A DNA stretch of 64,000 nt. Source: Pseudeuparius sepicola (lineage: Eukaryota > Arthropoda > Insecta > Coleoptera > Anthribidae). Each line of letters starts with the position of its first letter. The stretch's first letter is position 1. The notes under the pieces are model-generated. The model saw nothing but the letters and a program-made list of their open reading frames with translations. It did not search any database and was not told the origin of the DNA. This document shows positions 10,310-23,005 of the stretch, one piece after another. The position numbers and the translations under genes are program-made. The stretch covers positions 55,303,223 through 55,367,222 of the forward strand of contig OY987303.1 of the NCBI GenBank assembly GCA_963920635.1, written 5' to 3'.

Positions 10310-11058
10310 CGGTGTGTCCCAATTTGATACTTGGCACCTCAGAACTATATGAAGGACAAGGAAAACAAATGGTCTCTATTTTTTTATTGGTAGCCCCAAG
10401 AGAGAATATCACAGGGGCAGGGGCGGTGGTATTTGGATGGGGTAATTATTTCATGGCCTGCTATGATTTTTAAAATAGCTAATTTCCAAGAAACACTATT
10501 AGGGATTTTTTTACGACAAAATGTTATTAAGAAAACTTATTCAGAATGAAAAACTGACTAGAATTGCAAAATTTCAAAAGTCTAGGCCTACTTTGATTTT
10601 TAGCTTTTTCGCCTTTTTCTCCCACTTTTTTCTTAGAAATGTGTCCTTTCTGGAGCTTTCACGTCAAAATATTATTAAGGAAACTTGATCATCGTGAAAA
10701 AATAAAATTTTGACGTGAAAGCTCCAGAAAGGACACTTTTCTAAGAAAAAAGTGGAAGATAAATCTAAAAATCAAAGTAAGCCTAGCCTTTTGAAATTTT
10801 GCGAATCTACTCAGTTTTTCATTCTGAACAAGTTTTCTTAATAACATTTTGTCGTAAAAAAATCCCTAATGGGGTTTCTTGAAAATTTGTTACTTTAAAA
10901 AATCATAGCAAGCCATGAAATAAATATCCCATCCAAATACCACTGTCTGTGAGACACTCTCCCTTGGTACTACCAATAAAAAAATAGAGACAATTTGTTT
11001 TCTTTGCCCTTCATTATACATATTTCTGAGGTGTCCAGTATCAAATTGGGTCACATTG
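10310..11058. mobile_element. Palindromic TA-flanked MITE/foldback, 749 bp
   Basis: The ends are CGGTGTGTCCCAATTTG and its near-complement (CAATGTGACCC...), each next to TA. The inverted repeat runs almost the whole length: arms of about 350 bases meet around a ~45-base loop near 10690. The centre shares 'gttattaagaaaactt' and 'ctaggcctactttgattttt' with the element at 5288, so the two belong to one broad family. Non-coding. Confidence 0.85.
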
Positions 11059-12640
11059 TATTTCTAAAGTCACTTGAAACAGCATAAAAAAAACTCTAAT
11101 TAGCGTCACAAAAAGGCCATAAGCGTCACGCAATTTTTTAAAAATATACATATTCTACAAGGAACATATAATATTTCATTTTTAAGGTTTTTTTAAGGTT
11201 GTCGTCAAACACAACATAATATTTCATTTTTAATGCTCCTTATAATATTGTCAAAAGCCTATCGATTATAATTATTTCCGCAATACCTACAAGTTTGAGC
11301 CACCCTGAATAAATACACACATCTCAGAACTAAAAAAACAGCTGAAATTTAAAAAATTCTAAAGTCAACAAAAAAATAAAAATATATTTTCAGAAGTAGG
11401 TATATTATAGTATATTACATAGCGAGAGTTGTAAACAGCTTATTACGTATGAGTGGAAAAGTTGCGCACGAGCCGCGCAGCGGCGAGTGCTGTAATTACA
11501 CGAGTAATAACCTATGTAATAAGCTTACAACTCGAGTTTTGTATTATAATTTTTCTTCGACGAAAGAAAAACTATTATAATAGATAAACTATATACTTCT
11601 GATTGTCTGACAGGCAACAATTAGTATGTTGGTTAGTTGTTATGGTGACGCGGATGCCGCGCTAACAAGGCACCCGTGATAATTGCGTTTTAATTAAGAA
11701 TAGATATGTATTTTTTTTTATTACGTATAAGTCATTACGTGTCAGTCATTACGTGTCATTGTTCGTAACAATGGCTTACTTATAACCTAAACCGTCACTT
11801 AATATAGGTATGTTACTAGCATAGGAGTAGAAAAAAACCTTTACTTAACGGCGCTTTTCTAGTCAGCGTCATAGTTAGTGCACAGTTGCCAGTTGCACAA
11901 CATATTGTAAATTTACTTATTTTTTGTATGTGCATTTCCTTTTTACTAATATAAAATATGTTACTTATTTCGATTATGTCAAAAGGATCTACTTATTCAA
12001 TAACGGTTCTGTTTCTGCTCTGCGGCCGACCGTATGGACGATTATAAACAAATGGTATTAAATATTATGTAGGCCTTTCATTCAAAAACGCGGAAGAAAA
12101 ACCAAGAATCTATCTCAAGTTCCGTCTCAGCAACAAACATAATTTTTGTAAGCGCTATTTGAACGTAGGCTTAATGTTGTGGCCCGCCGCATTCCGTTTT
12201 CCGTGCGATAATAAATAAAACTTTTTTTATCTCATTAATGCCCACCGTATTATTCATAATGCTTTCTTTATATTGCCAGCCTATTAATACCATTATCGGC
12301 TTTATGTATATTGTATGTAAATGCTTTGGAATTACGTCCATTAAAAATGCAATGTTCAGTCTAATCGTTTTGAAATTGATTTGCATAAAGTAGTGGCCTC
12401 CGAAAAATGTTTCCACCGAAAAAACATAAAGGAGGAAGTGTGGCATTAAATCGTTTGATAGGCGGATAGTGATTTTCAAGATGTTGTGGTTTTATTTTTT
12501 AATAATTGCATATGCGGATGTTCGAGCACATAACTAAAAGTTTAATGTTGGAGATTGATTGATTCTGAATGATGACTTGGATAACTCAGTGCGGGAAGAT
12601 ATAGACATAGACGCGGATCTATCGGTTGGCTCACTGTTTT
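11059..12640. other. AT-rich DNA without genes; one imperfect inverted repeat
   Basis: At 11421-11536 'gagttgtaaacagcttatta' is mirrored by 'taataagcttacaactcgag' around a GC-rich core (agccgcgcagcggcgag). No coding motif was recognised in the rest. ORFs up to 102 codons here show no family features. Confidence 0.35.
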
Positions 12641-12650
12641 TTTTTTTCAA

Positions 12651-13641
12651 GGACTCTTTAAAGTAAGGGGACCTAGCATTATACTTTCCAACGTGAGGCC
12701 TATTCTTTCCTCATTCTAATGGTATCAGTGATGCCAAGTATGCCATTCTATTGGAGAATCTATGAATATAAAGGGGAATCAACTTTGATTGCTAGTAAAA
12801 AATTAATAATGGTTTTCAAGAATTAGACTTGAGAATGTTGTGTCTACAAGTGCAGAAAATGACAGCTGTCAAATGAAACAAATTTATTATATAGTTGAAA
12901 TTGATTTCCAGTGATTATTTCCACGAATTTAAGTAATAAGTATGGTAAGTCAGTGCCAATTTTACTTATTTAAGAATTTCTCGCTATTGCACCTTGCTAC
13001 CAGGTTCCTCAATCCATTTGTAATATGTATACTTGAACTTTATTCTCTTGTTGTAAATGTATCTACCCAAAGAACTTTCACAGATTTCGGGATGGACTAA
13101 TAAGACTATCTAGTAGTTCTAATCATGTAGTTTTCCTCGGTGTTCATTATAAAATTTTTGTAATTTTATTTTTCTCCCAAGGTACCTCACAAACTTAAAA
13201 TAAACTTGTAGTAAAAGACCTGATTGAAGCTACCTGCTTTAATAATTTAAAATTTAGGAAATACGGTTTTTGTTTTGAACTACCTACTTATACGTAATGC
13301 CTACGTAATGGGAATTGTAGGATTACTAAAGGTGATACAGGAAAAATCTGGTTGCATTTATTGGGACCGCATTACCTTTAATTGTTACATTTGAGTATCT
13401 GGAAGTTAGAAAAGTTAAAAATTGTGAATTATTATGATGGGAAATATTTTGCCTCGTTTAGAATCTATGGCACTATCTATCACATAAAACCTGATGGCAG
13501 TTGGACACTGACATATAACATAACCTTGTACCAGCCCCCTTGTGGTCTCCTTGGAGTCGACAGAAAACAAACTTCCCTCAAGGCTTCACTTTTCCTATGT
13601 GATAGACTGTGAAATGCTGGGTCCTCTTATTTTAAAGAGTC
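12651..13641. mobile_element. Putative non-autonomous element with ~30-bp TIRs, 991 bp
   Basis: The 30 bases starting GGACTCTTTAAAGTAAGGGG are repeated inverted at 13612-13641 with three mismatches. Homopolymer T runs adjoin both ends. The interior has only short ORFs without motifs. The class is not determined and no clear target duplication was found. Confidence 0.5.
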
Positions 13642-14840
13642 CCGTTTTTTTTATAAAACCGGTACCATAATTTTCAATTTCTAGCAAAGTTTACCAGTAA
13701 AATTATTCAAAAATCTTACTTGAAGAAAGGCCAAAATAAAATAAAATAAAAATGCAAAAAAAGTAAATTGGACATGATGCACCCTGTATAGGCTTCATTG
13801 ACTTGCGTGCCATGTCCACTATGTACACGAACTGAAATGGGCCGATCTAGATACAACATTAATGCACATTCTATAAGGAACTAATTCGACCAAGAAAACC
13901 ATTCATCAAACTATAATCGATCAAGAAACTTTCTACCGAACATTCGTGAGGACAGTATACAGGATGTAAGGCCCAATTCTGGCCATCAGATAATTGCACA
14001 CGTTTCTAATTATTTTTCGGAAAACGGTCACGTTTTCCCGGCAAAGGAAACAATAGGTACTCCGATCCGAGACCGCGAGAAATGAGTTTTCACCCTTGGG
14101 ACATTCAAAAATAGATCGCTACCACCATACCGGCCACTGACAGTTACAAATTGAACAATGCGATAATTATTATTATAATCTCGCGTCGAGATAAAATAAG
14201 GTTGGGCAAGTACAGCACTGTAAAAAGTTACTTCGATGTACGCTGACGTTCAAAAGTATTTGCCACAGTACACTGTTTGATTTAGGTGCAATTTAAAGGC
14301 ATTATTATTATCTCCTTACAGACCTGGTACCTCAGACAAATAATAAACGTAGACTAATCTAAAGGCTGCATTGTAATCAGCCAACATAAAAAATGCCTAC
14401 TCAAAACAAAAACAACAAATTTGACACTTACCCCTGCATCATATGATAACCAGAGGTTATGTTTCCTATGCCACAAATCCAACACTTTACTCTTTCCATC
14501 GTTCTTAAAACTACGCTAATTCACTAATTACTAACTTAACTATATGTCTTTTGTCAATAACCCCAAAATCTCCTCAAAAAAAAAAACAAGAATAACGCAA
14601 AAGTAAACACTCGAGACACATCGACACAAACCGGCAAAATCTCAACGAACTCTGGATCAGCTGTTGGGGCATAATAAAGCAAAACATGCGCATCGATCAC
14701 AAAGAGCTTGTGCAACGTTGTCACGTTAGCCAGAATAAGCAATTTATTAAGGATATTATTTATAGACCAAGTAGGATCCGTGAATTCACAAAATCAGTAA
14801 AATTTAATGTTAAATGATAACTGTCCAAATTTTTACTATA
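13642..14840. other. No recognisable genes; one TA-flanked terminus
   Basis: A GCACCCTG|TA end at about 13780-13790 looks like the remaining terminus of a CAGGGTG-type element. A 62-codon minus-strand ORF near 14554-14742 carries no motif. The rest is AT-rich filler. Confidence 0.3.
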
Positions 14841-16075
14841 CAGGGTGTCCAACTTTAAAACTGTACAAATCCGTAAAATCTTCATTTCTGGCGATAACCG
14901 CCTAAACTCTTTTTTGCTTGAAAGGCTTTCAAAAATCGCTTCTATTGACCTTCCTGCCATTTTCAAAATGCAAATTCAGGGCCGGCTGCGATTTTTTTAT
15001 ACTCCCGATTTTCACGAAAACCATTTAGCGATTTTTTTATTTAAAATCTGATCCCTCAGCGTTAATCAGAACAGCCCAAAACCCCTATACGCCAAATTTG
15101 AATAAAAAATATATAGATAGTTCCATTCTGCAGGGTGTCAAATTTGAGCAAAATAGGAATTTTAAAGACATCTGGAGAGTCAAATATGCCATGGAATCCC
15201 CTCAAAACAGTTGAATGGTCAATAGGACCACTCAAGGTGTTGGTGTGCAAAGGTCCAATACAAAATATATGTTGTTGTGTTCTTATCTGTGCCATCTCAA
15301 ATTACTGAATTTTTGGAACTTTATACGGGTAAAAAATCGAGTATATCAAAACCGCTCCATACACTATAAACGAACTAAATCTAAAAAATACAGAAGCCTG
15401 CCAATCAGTAAGTCTATATCAGTTAAGGTGGCTGGTGTGCCACAACAGGAAACGCACAGGAAATGTATCATCTTAGACAGTGACTTTGTTGAGAAAGGTC
15501 CAATAATTGAAATTGTTTTTATTTATTAGTTGGCATTTTGTAAAGAAATACATTACTTTTGTGTTTATCAATATTTTTCTAATGATTCCAGAGCACTCTT
15601 GATCCGTATAAGTTTCATAAAATTTCAGAATATTGAGACGGCTCAGGGAAAAATACCCTGTATATTTTTGTAGTAAATCTTTTCACACCAACATTTTGAG
15701 TGGTCCTGTTGACCATTCAAGTATTTTGAAGGGATTCCATGGCACACTTGACTCGCCAGATGTCTTTAAAATTCCTATTTTGCTCACCTTTGACACCCTA
15801 CAGAATGGAACTCCCTGTATATTTTTTGTTCTAATTTGGTAAATGGGGGTTTTAGGGTGACCTGATTCACGCTGTGGGTTCAGATTTTAAATAAAAAAAT
15901 CGCTAAATGGTTTTCGTGAAAATCGGGGGTATAAAAAAATCGCAGCCGGCCCTGGATTTGCATTTTGAAAATATAAGAAGGTCAAAAGAAGCGGTTTTTG
16001 AAGTCCTTTCAAACAAAAGAAAGTTTAGGCGATTATCTCCAAAAATGAAGATTTTACGGATTTGTACAGTTTGTA
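14841..16075. mobile_element. Large foldback element with ~400-bp arms
   Basis: It starts TA|CAGGGTGTCCAACTTT. Bases 14857-15256 are repeated inverted at about 15670-16073 with moderate divergence, around a ~410-base spacer. The right arm has lost the outermost ~15 bases, including the CAGGGTG end. ORFs of about 70 codons on the two strands are mirror images of each other and are not genes. Internal GAC/CACCCTG-like words at about 15132 and 15790 suggest a composite of two nested palindromes. Confidence 0.8.
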
Positions 16076-17593
16076 TGTAGATTGTAGATATCAAGTAATT
16101 GTTCCAAATTGATGTTTTTTAACGTTGGTTATACATTTATTTCGTAAGTACAAGATACATTTATGAAGAAGTTTTGCAATCGTGCAATCATTGTATTGTT
16201 TTGTTTTAGATTTCTATTACTAACTCAGACAAATAATGTTACTAACATTTTTTATCTTGGCAGGGTTTGTATTTTATTGAATTATTAGTCTATGTTTATT
16301 ACTTGTCTGAGCCTGGTATCTAATAATTTGCAATGCATAAGAAATACTCAAATACTACAAATTGGTAATGTTAATAATTTAACATTTATTTGGTATTTGA
16401 ATTTATGAAACATTGACATATAATAATAGTTAAAAATATATTATTTTACACTTCGTTAGTATCATGTGGTAACATGAACATATTACATAAAGTTAAATTT
16501 AACACAAAACATATGTTATAATATAATGTTATGTTGACATTAATTGCCTTGCTTATTTATAATACCTTTTAACTTCTTAAATCTGAAATGCTTTCTGTGC
16601 TTTTCTTATGTGTATAATTATGAATGGAATTTTTCTATTACTTTTACAGTCCATCACCGCACAACATAACTATATAAACTATACTATAACATAATATATC
16701 TAATCACTAATAAACTATACTATAACTTAACAAAAAACACTAAAATCTTTAAAATATTACACAAGAATGCCATAACCAACCACATCAACCAGTCGTAAAC
16801 AAGGAGAACGAGAGGAATCTTTTGACGTTAGTACTCGAAAATGGCGGACCCATAGAGTCCGGCAAAATTTGGCCGCGCACTCGTCTAAGCTCCTTCCCTT
16901 CACCTCCACATCTCTTGGGTACAACGTTACATTTCGTCACTTTAGGATCGCTGACTAGAAAGTCAAAGAAGGCGCGAGGAAACAAAAGCTAAACGCCCCG
17001 CAGCAAGCCGCGCTTGCTCTAAATCAACCGACGATAAGTCTTCATATCGCAGTAGGTTGTTCGAAACAAGAAAAAGCGCAATACCCGCCCTCCAGTATCG
17101 GGTGGTACGATCTTTTGGCAGCCCATAGGTAACGATGAAGGAGATAAAACTACTAGGTAATGTTGCGAATGAATCTAACGTCGCTTTTGTGTTGTGAAAA
17201 AATAAAAAGATTTCTCTAGCGAGCTTCAATGGTTAAAAGACGTCGGAGATGCCCCGGGGGGGCCAAGACGATTTCGGGCGTTTTTAGAAAGAGATGGGCT
17301 GCCGGCTCGGGTCTTCCGAGGTCAATTAACCTGCATGACTGTTCCGTCCACAATTAAAACGTATTCTTTATTTTGACCGCCGCGCGTCCGCATCTTTTAA
17401 TAATTTATCGATGTACGGGGTGTTTCAGAAACAGTAATGTAATGACTATTTAAAATAACCCTGAAGAGCAGTCTTAACTATCGTCAATGTATATAACGTA
17501 TAGTACGTATTTATACCGTTGATCTTTTGCCTGCCATAAAACGGTCATTATCCCTTTGACCATAAAATGCCTCGAATTTCGTACAGGGTCGAT
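16076..17593. other. AT-rich then GC-richer DNA, no recognised gene
   Basis: Bases 16076-16780 are very AT-rich. From about 16790 to 17400 GC content rises, with 'gccccgggggggcc' near 17251. An 88-codon minus-strand ORF starts at a non-ATG and has no known motif. A CGGGGTGTTTC word near 17397 may be an element end. Confidence 0.3.
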
Positions 17594-17910
17594 ATACCTG
17601 CCACGGGCGTAGCCAAGGGGGGGTTTCGGGGGTTCAAACCCCCCCCCCCCGAAATAAGCAAAATATTACCTAATATTATACCGAAAAAATACGAGGAGTG
17701 AAGAGTTAAATTATTATTACGTTTGAATATATGTAGTAATAGTAGCGCCTAGCGCCATCTTTTGACGAGAGGCAGACGCAGTTGCAGCCGAACTATTTTG
17801 TATTGTAGGGACACTTTGCGTTGTTTCTCGATTATTCGCCACGCCCCTCGGTCGAAATGAGCGGAACTTTGTGGAAGTTCGTGGAAGTTTCTGGACGGCT
17901 ACTGGGCTGC

Positions 17911-17918
17911 TATATAAG
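17911..17918 (+). promoter_or_regulatory. TATA box of hAT copy A
   Basis: TATATAAG is followed by a GC-rich leader and, about 190 bases later, by the first ATG of the transposase remnant. The same box is conserved inverted in copy B. It is a plausible RNA polymerase II core promoter. Confidence 0.55.
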
Positions 17919-18031
17919 CGGCGCCGCGGCGCGTGACCGCGCTTACGGCAGTATTGTTCCATGCGAACTCGAAGCGAATAAAAGTGAAAAGTGGTGAACG
18001 AATAGTGAAGAGAATTAAGTGTTCTGTGTAA

Positions 18032-18539
18032 GTGAGTAATTTTAGTGCGCTGTTATTCGATGACCTTGTTAAGGATAGATACGTGAATCATTATTACTGT
18101 CGAAAAATGGAGGGGAAAAAAAGGAAGGGTGATAAACTTAAAGGTATGGACTACTGGAAAAAGTGGTGTAGTCAAGGTCAAAGGGTTTCTAATAAAGAAA
18201 CAAATTTGGATTTAGATATCAAAGCTTCAGCTACCTTGCATGCTGATAAGAAGACTGCCTACCCCGAAATCTAGTTTGGAATGCCTAGATATGTGCGATA
18301 AAAACCTTTATCCTAATATTTACACATTACTACAAATCTTGGCTACCATTCCTGTATCCACTGCTACCCCAGAAAGGTCTTTCTCGAGCCTAAGGAGACT
18401 GAAAAACTATTTACGAAACACTACAAGTGAAAACAGACTTAATGGTTTGGCTCTAATGAACATTCACTATGGAACAGAAATTCATGCAGATGAAGTAGTG
18501 GATATATTTAAAAGAAAAAGCCGAAGATTTCTTCTTTAA
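18032..18539 (+). pseudogene. hAT transposase remnant (N-terminus joined to dimerisation domain)
   Basis: The frame opening near 18032 uses GTG; the first ATG is at about 18107 (MEGKKRKGDKLKGMDYWKK). It ends at a stop at 18274. The C-terminal part reads in another frame, about 18260-18539: TLLQILATIPVSTATPERSF followed by SSLRRLKNYLRNTTSENRL. This is the hAT dimerisation region of the ZMYM1/P52rIPK-like group. The BED-like and RNase H-like catalytic parts between them are missing, so no transposition activity can come from it. The N-terminal piece could still make a short basic peptide. The frame break coincides with the deletion junction at about 18240-18280. Confidence 0.85.
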
Positions 18540-18894
18540 TGGTTTTAGATTTAGCGCAGAGGAACGAAATTAATTTATCCATTTCGTTTAAAGTTAAGAA
18601 CTTTATAAATATGTCGTAGTTTTTGGATGAATATATAGATATTAAATTTCATGTAAGTATATTTTTGTTGTTTTATTTACTTCTCAAACTAAACCCCCCC
18701 CCCCAAAACTAAATCCTGGATACGCCCGTGATACCTGCAACCGTAATTCATAATATAAATACAATTTTAAGCAGGTATTTTTTTATACTTATAAATATAG
18801 CTAATTGTATCAGCGTTGTATTAGTCTTGTCTTAGTGTTATAGTGTGGCGCTCTGGTGCTTGTGCTTTGTGCTGATAGTGGGTCATCTAGTGTC

Positions 18895-20147
18895 ATGTTC
18901 AGAAGAAAGAATTTATCTCTTGATGCTAAAGAAATAATTACATGTGTATCAACCGTTGCTGGCAAGAGGCCTTAATTCCAGAGATGCTTTAGCGGAGACG
19001 TCTGCCTTAACAAATACTCCTCTAACTTCGGTAAGGGACATAGTATTAAAACCTATTATTCCCAAAAAAGCGCAGTGACTCCGGCACAATAAGAAGTATT
19101 GACAAGTACGATGTGGATTTATTAAGATGAAAGATTTACCAAATGTAAGAACAATCTGTACCCACCTTGGTTTCCCTAAAGAAGAGGCTGATCAACGACG
19201 AAACAAACATTTCTTGTGGTATTACGACCCTTAGAAAAATGCTGCTCAAAATGGGATTTGAATATCGCACAATTAATAAAAGACTTTAATGGAGTCTCAA
19301 CGTTTACGAGAATGGCGTCATCAATATCTAACAGCTATTACACAATATATAGAGCAGAAAATCGCCCAATTATCTACATTGACGAAACATGGTTTGATAC
19401 CCATGACACTGCAAAAAAAGGATGGGTTGATTTTTCACAAAACTGTCAAACCAGGACCCATTAAAATAAAGGCAAACGAATTACGATAATTCATGCAGGT
19501 TCAGAAAATGGGTTTGTTCCGAACTGTCTTTTGCTTTCAGCTAAAAATATATCAGTCTCTTCCTTAGATTACCACCAAGACACTGACGCAAAACTGTTTG
19601 AAGATTGGATTGAACATCGTCTTTTGAAAAATATACCAAAAAATAGCGTTATTGTAATGGACAATGCGCGTTATCATATAGCAGGCAACTAAAAACAATC
19701 CCCAATTGTAGCAGTACTAAAGCGGAGATTCAACATTTCATGATAGAAAATTATATTTATTTTGAAGAAACATACAAAAAAACAGGATCTTTCGGAAGTC
19801 TTAAAAGCTTTCAAAATTTATAGGGAATACGTCTGTGACAAACTTGCAGCTGAAAATGGACATGTAGTGTTGCGTCTTCCCCCTTACTATACTGTACTTT
19901 TAACCCCATTGAGCTAATATGGCACCAATTAAAATCAAATATTAGAAGAAGAAGAAATAATATTTCTCCCACAATAAATATATCTGAAGTAGAATTAATA
20001 AAAAACGTTGTAAGTAACATTTCTGCGGACATTTGGAAAAACTGTATACAACATGTAATTGAGGTGGAAAATTCTTACAAGCGTATGCGTACAAATGTTC
20101 AACCACTGATAATAAGTTTAGGTTTAGATGAGGATAATAGTGATTAG
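18895..20147 (+). pseudogene. IS630/Tc1-type DDE transposase pseudogene
   Basis: The reading starts MFRRKNLSLDAKEIITC at 18895 and is interrupted by several stops and frameshifts. Recognisable pieces in order are LRKMLLKMGFEYRTINKR (about 19228), YIDETWFDTHD followed by KKGWVD (about 19374), IVMDNARYHIAGN (about 19654) and LPPYYT..LNPIELIWHQLK (about 19880-19935). These are the first D, second D and final E motifs of a DDE_3-type enzyme. Second D and E are separated by well over 34 residues, unlike the Tc1-like gene at 72-1091, so it belongs to a different lineage with a long insertion before the Glu. Non-functional. Confidence 0.85.
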
Positions 20148-23005
20148 TGACACAGAACTAATGGAGTAAGGAACAATTGGATTTCCAAATTTAATTATGT
20201 CTTCATACCGACAAGTCAATTTGTAAAACTCCTACATTGTGCTGTGTTTTAATCTAAATGTGTAAATTTAAGTATGTATTTTATTAAATTCTATATGGTA
20301 CCTGTATAATTTAATATATTTAATAAAATATTATTATTCATTGTTTTGTATTTTCATTTAGTTTAGAATGTCTACTTATTTTAAAATAATGTTTAAGCCG
20401 ACCCTGCACTATAGTAATATATTATACCTATATACAATGGGGTATTATCAGGTAGTTGATTCATTTCAGAAAGGTCAACGGTATAAATCCGTACACACTA
20501 TACCTACAAACTGGTGTACAAAATTTCGTTATAATAAGTCGTTTGTTTTGAGAGATACGAACAAATATGTCAAATTCTGGTTTAAAATCTCAACCTAAAT
20601 TTAATATACCTATACTAAAAATTCGTACCAGTCTTGTAATTTTGCAGAAAAGGCGTCTAGTGTCTTGTATAATTCGTACCGTTTTGTTATAGGATCTTCG
20701 GACTCTTAGAAGATAAATACATTTGATATTTTATTACAGGATAAAAAATTAACAAGATTCAGACGGTACCGTTACATAAACATAAAACGATCGTAAATAA
20801 TACTATTTGAATGTTGGCACTTCTGTCGAGACGACTTTAGTAGTTAATCTAAACGACTTAGAAACATTAAATATTAAGGCAAAAAATGAGGTGTATTAGA
20901 GAAAACTATAGGAATACTTCCATATTAATTACTACTACTGGAAAGAGATATGCAATGCAATGTTTGTTTTATGTTTTCTGTTACAACGAGTTCAACCTTT
21001 ATTTGTTCCGCCTCTTCTAATTTATGTGATAAATTGTCGTGGATTATTTCTATTAATTTTCTTAAATAAAAACTAATCCATTTACGTTAAAAGACTAGAC
21101 TAGAGAATTTCGGTCAACGGTAGACAATATCAGTAAATAATACTAATACACATATTTGTTTTGCTGCCAACTATTGAAACTTCCAAATATCATAATAATT
21201 TGAGTAGCTTCGTTTCCGCAGCTTGCTGTATAGACCATCCGATAATTCCAGTACTTAGTTATCATAATGGCCTGAGTATAGCTTTTCCGAGGAATTGAAT
21301 GCCACCAAGAAGAAAACAATTGAGTTTCAAATAAAAAAGTTATTCGCAAAATATCAAATTTCTTTGAAAAAATTAAGCGATTTCTAGCATTTTTCATTAG
21401 ATCGGTGAAATACAAAATCTGCACTTAAATATCACTTCCGGTTTACCCGGATGTGACGGTTTTTTGTTCCAGCTAATGGGTTTCGAATAATCAACTTTTT
21501 ATGGTGAATTGATGCTTGAAATATCAAACTTGTTCATTTTTTTCCAAGGAATTGAACGCCCCTATAAAAAAAACAGTTGAACTTCAAACAAAAATGTCAA
21601 ATAACAGTTTTTTTAATCACCAATTTACCTACTTACCTTAAAAATTACCAAGATGATCGCTTGTAACTTCTTAACTGGGACACCCTGTACGTAAAAGAAC
21701 TTAGGTATGTTACGCTGAAAAACATAAAGGGGACCAAACACACAATAAGCAACAAAGGTTATAAAAATGTAAAGTGATACTGTTTGAAAATTAAAATATC
21801 AGGTTTCCTGGAACGCTCAGATCGGTTACCCACCGTTCGGTTATGTGAGAGAGTACCGACTATTTCGAAGGCCACGTAGGTTAAAGGACCAGACAAAATA
21901 TAACAAATGGAATTGTATAGTAATCATTCAATATAATATAAATATTGCACTAATTACTTTTGGAGAGTCAAAATAATAACACGTTTGCACTCACTTTGCT
22001 AGGAAACAATATAACCTCGAATGTGCACCCAGTCAAATCGACGCACATGAAAAATATTTTACCAATTTCAACTGTTTTCCATAAAAATGTATTATATAAC
22101 ATAATATCAACCTTATTTAACTAGCAATAGTATTGTTTACATCGTTAGCACTTTGTAATCTTGGAAACCTCGCCTGTGGCCTATTGCAAATGAACAAAAA
22201 TTCTACAGAAATAAAACATTGCGGAAGTCGAAGTCATTTCTATGTTTTTTATTTTCGAATTTGTCGCACTTTCGTTTATATCGGAAGTTAATGCCAACTT
22301 GCTTATTTTAAATATAGGATAACATTCTAGATACATTTCATGTATACATATGATTACTGTAAGAAGTCCCGATTTTGTCAGATGACATTCTTCACAAAAT
22401 CCCCAGGAATTTTCTGTTAACCATGGGTATAACATTGGAATATGTGTCTCAACCACTCATTCATTTATGATGTGAAAAGTTACCCAAGTGATACGAAAAA
22501 AAAGAACATAATAAAATAAAAACCCTATTGCAATCACGATTATACCGCTACAAATAAAAATAACTCTGACTACAACTCATTTTAATAATAATTTCAAACG
22601 TCATGGAAACACTTTCATTTTGGTATTTTGGTATAATCGCCTACTTGCGACAGCGTCTCAGGCAAATTTTATTTCGGTGTTGTGAAAGTGACAGTGAAGG
22701 TTTTCCGGGGGTTCAAACTTTGGGCAGTGAAAATATTCGCGGGTTTTGTACGTTTCGTGAGTTTTACCGTTATCTGTGTTGTTCTTGTTCGTGAACAAGG
22801 GTGTTATTAGTAGTTATTCATTGTGCAAATGGGTTCGTTACTGACCTGGACTTATGACCCAATTGCATTTTTTGCTGCATTGATGCCAACTTAGGATGTC
22901 GAAATTACCAATTCACAGGCCCAGTAATAAGGACTTCTTAAAATAATTTGACTATATATGTCCTATACCTAAGTAAATAATTTTTGCAGACCTAAACATT
23001 ACTAT
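20148..23005. other. Gene-poor AT-rich stretch with an internal direct repeat
   Basis: The phrase 'gaggaattgaatgccaccaa' at about 21288 recurs diverged at about 21547 (aaggaattgaacgcccc), followed in both by a similar 30-base tail. A GGGACACCCTG|TA terminus at about 21679-21691 marks the edge of a TA-inserting element. No ORF here has a recognisable domain. Confidence 0.35.

Larger units (their letters stand above)
17602..18730 (+). mobile_element. hAT element, internally deleted (copy A), 1129 bp, 8-bp TSD
   Basis: The exact 8-bp duplication ATACCTGC lies at 17594-17601 and 18731-18738. The ends are CACGGGCGTAGCCAAGG and the complement of CACGGGCGTATCCAGG, classic hAT termini, each followed by a long C or G homopolymer. 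The element keeps a promoter region, the transposase N-terminus and the C-terminal dimerisation region; the catalytic middle is deleted. A second copy with the same deletion lies inverted at 55673-56791. Both must have been mobilised in trans. Confidence 0.93.

Noticed and set aside
15062..15842. Paired ORFs in the 14.8-16.1 kb region as genes
   Set aside because: They are mirror translations of the two arms of one foldback element.
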